Shown piece after piece: positions 13,730 through 15,009 of a DNA stretch of 15,009 bases. Numbering within the stretch: the stretch's first letter is position 1; each line of letters starts with the position of its first letter. The stretch lies in contig CANHUD010000029.1 in NCBI GenBank assembly GCA_947463665.1, positions 1-15,009 on the forward strand, written 5' to 3'. The notes beneath the pieces were generated by a model, which saw only the letters and a list, made by a program, of their open reading frames with translations, was not told the origin of the DNA and searched no databases. The translations under genes and the position numbers were made by a program. The stretch comes from Sphingobacteriales bacterium (GTDB taxonomy: Bacteria > Bacteroidota > Bacteroidia > Chitinophagales > Chitinophagaceae).

Positions 13730-15009
13730 ATGAAAAAAAACGTCTTTTTTGCCTTTCTGATGTTGAACAGCCTGTTTACAACTGCGCAATCAACTGCTTC
13801 CGTAGCCAGCCGTCCGCGATTGGTTGTTGGTATAATGGTCGACCAGATGCGCTGGGATTTTTTGCACAGATATGCTGATCGATATGGAAACGATGGTTTC
13901 CGAAGAATGTTACGGGAAGGATTTACCTGCGAAAATGCGCTGATTCCTTATGCACAAACGGTAACCGCCTGTGGACATTCCGTTGTTTACACCGGAACTA
14001 CTCCCGGACTTAGCGGAATTTACAGCAACGAATGGTATGATCCGCAGACCGGTAAAACCGTTTATTGTGCCGAAGACCCATCCGTACAGGTGCTGGGCGG
14101 AAGTTCAAAGGCAGAGCCAATGTCGCCCCGGAACATGAAAGTGACAACGGTTTCAGATGAACTCCGGATTGCAACCAACTATCGGGCTAAGGTTATTGGC
14201 ATTGCAATAAAAGATCGGGGTGGCATTCTGCCCGCAGGGCATTCGGCCAATGCTGCATACTGGTACGATAGCCAGAACGGGAACTGGGTGAGCAGCACGT
14301 ATTATATGAAGTCGCTTCCGGATTGGGTAAACCGGTTCAATACGCGAAAAATGCCCGATTCCTTATACAAGCTGAACTGGAATACCATGTATCCGATCGA
14401 TACATACGTAAACAGCGATGCCGATGATAAATCGTACGAAGGAAAAATGCCGGGAGCTGCCAGGCCGGTATTTCCCCACCAGCTTGAATCCTATATTGGA
14501 AAAAATTACGGAGCAGTAGCCGCTACTCCCCATGGAAATACGCTAACGCTGGAATTTGCCAAACAGGCTATTTTATCGGAGCAGATGGGAGCTGATGAGG
14601 TACCGGATCTTCTGGCTGTTAGCTTATCCTCTCCGGATTATATCGGGCACCAGTATGGTCCCAATTCGATAGAGATTGAAGATAACTACCTGCGGTTAGA
14701 CAAAGAGCTGGCGACTTTCTTTAAATTCCTCGATTCCCGGTTTGGTAAAAATTATACGGTATTTCTAACCGCAGATCATGGGGTGGCACATGTGCCGGAG
14801 TACAATGCGGAACATAATCTTCCCGGTGGTCGTCGCAGTGCTTCAGGATTTTCTGCATTCAAACTGGCGGAAGAAAAATTTGGAGTGAAAAATCTGGTTA
14901 TAAATTCCAGCAATTACCAGGTTTACCTGAATCACCGGCTGATCGACAGTCTTAAAATTGATCTGCAGGCGGTTAAATCATTCCTTGTCCGGGAATTAAA
15001 AAAGGAACC
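13730..15009 (+). CDS. pafA: PafA-type alkaline phosphatase (3'-truncated by window edge)
   Basis: Secreted phosphatase of the alkaline phosphatase superfamily; 426 codons are present and the frame is open to the window end. Residues 1-19 are a signal peptide (MKK, hydrophobic core, cleavage after FTTA), indicating periplasmic export. The metal and catalytic residues fit PafA of Elizabethkingia: Asp38 (MVDQMRWD), nucleophile Thr79 (QTVTACGH), Asn100 (YSNEWYD), Lys161 and Arg163 (IAIKDRGG), Asp303 and His307 (SSPDYIGHQYG), and Asp349-His350 (TADHGVAH). The last Zn ligand His lies beyond the window. Thr as nucleophile together with the Lys/Arg pair points to a phosphate-monoester hydrolase, not a phosphodiesterase of the NPP type. 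Pi scavenging independent of Pi repression is known for PafA; for this copy it is inference. It is divergent from the alpha-oxoamine synthase gene. Confidence 0.92.
   Translation, partial: MKKNVFFAFLMLNSLFTTAQSTASVASRPRLVVGIMVDQMRWDFLHRYADRYGNDGFRRMLREGFTCENALIPYAQTVTACGHSVVYTGTTPGLSGIYSNEWYDPQTGKTVYCAEDPSVQVLGGSSKAEPMSPRNMKVTTVSDELRIATNYRAKVIGIAIKDRGGILPAGHSANAAYWYDSQNGNWVSSTYYMKSLPDWVNRFNTRKMPDSLYKLNWNTMYPIDTYVNSDADDKSYEGKMPGAARPVFPHQLESYIGKNYGAVAATPHGNTLTLEFAKQAILSEQMGADEVPDLLAVSLSSPDYIGHQYGPNSIEIEDNYLRLDKELATFFKFLDSRFGKNYTVFLTADHGVAHVPEYNAEHNLPGGRRSASGFSAFKLAEEKFGVKNLVINSSNYQVYLNHRLIDSLKIDLQAVKSFLVRELKKE

Overview
The window looks like a stretch of core chromosome from a Bacteroidota bacterium, most likely near Chitinophagaceae/Sphingobacteriia. 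The evidence is the mix of gene types: a PafA-type alkaline phosphatase, a DUF4954 protein, a LolA-like protein next to ftsK, and a PLP-dependent alpha-oxoamine synthase of the type common in that phylum. Several intergenic regions also carry the Bacteroidota -7 promoter element TAnnTTTG, and strong Shine-Dalgarno sequences are scarce. The assignment is inferred from protein families, not from a marker gene. I saw no tRNA, rRNA, insertion sequence, CRISPR array or phage gene.

Left part (1-5903): the 3' end of der (ribosome-assembly GTPase) runs rightward and meets a leftward block. In transcription order this block is mgtE (Mg2+ channel/transporter), a 124-bp gap with two inverted repeats, glmS (glucosamine-6-phosphate synthase), and a DUF4954 hexapeptide-repeat protein starting 5 bp after the glmS stop. 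glmS and the DUF4954 gene are very probably co-transcribed.

Middle part (6092-11485): a rightward block of a glutaryl-CoA dehydrogenase-type acyl-CoA dehydrogenase, aroK (shikimate kinase), a DUF423 membrane protein overlapping aroK by 8 bp, ftsK (chromosome-segregation DNA translocase), and a secreted LolA-like lipoprotein carrier with its own promoter-like element. The mgtE and dehydrogenase genes diverge from a 188-bp region.

Right part (11490-15009): leftward ubiX (flavin prenyltransferase), whose stop lies 4 bp from the lolA stop. A 307-bp gene-poor gap follows, holding two oppositely oriented intrinsic terminators and a possible 21-codon reading frame. Next comes a leftward alpha-oxoamine synthase (serine palmitoyltransferase/KBL-like). 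It diverges from a rightward, truncated PafA-type alkaline phosphatase across a 103-bp region with a perfect 8-bp inverted repeat touching a promoter-like box.

The genes are mostly housekeeping: translation/ribosome assembly, cell-envelope precursors (GlmS), envelope lipoprotein transport (LolA), lipid-type condensation (alpha-oxoamine synthase), division (FtsK), aromatic amino acids (AroK) and phosphate scavenging (PafA). I find no convincing new multi-gene system. The least explained sequence is the ubiX/oxoamine-synthase gap at 12060-12366.
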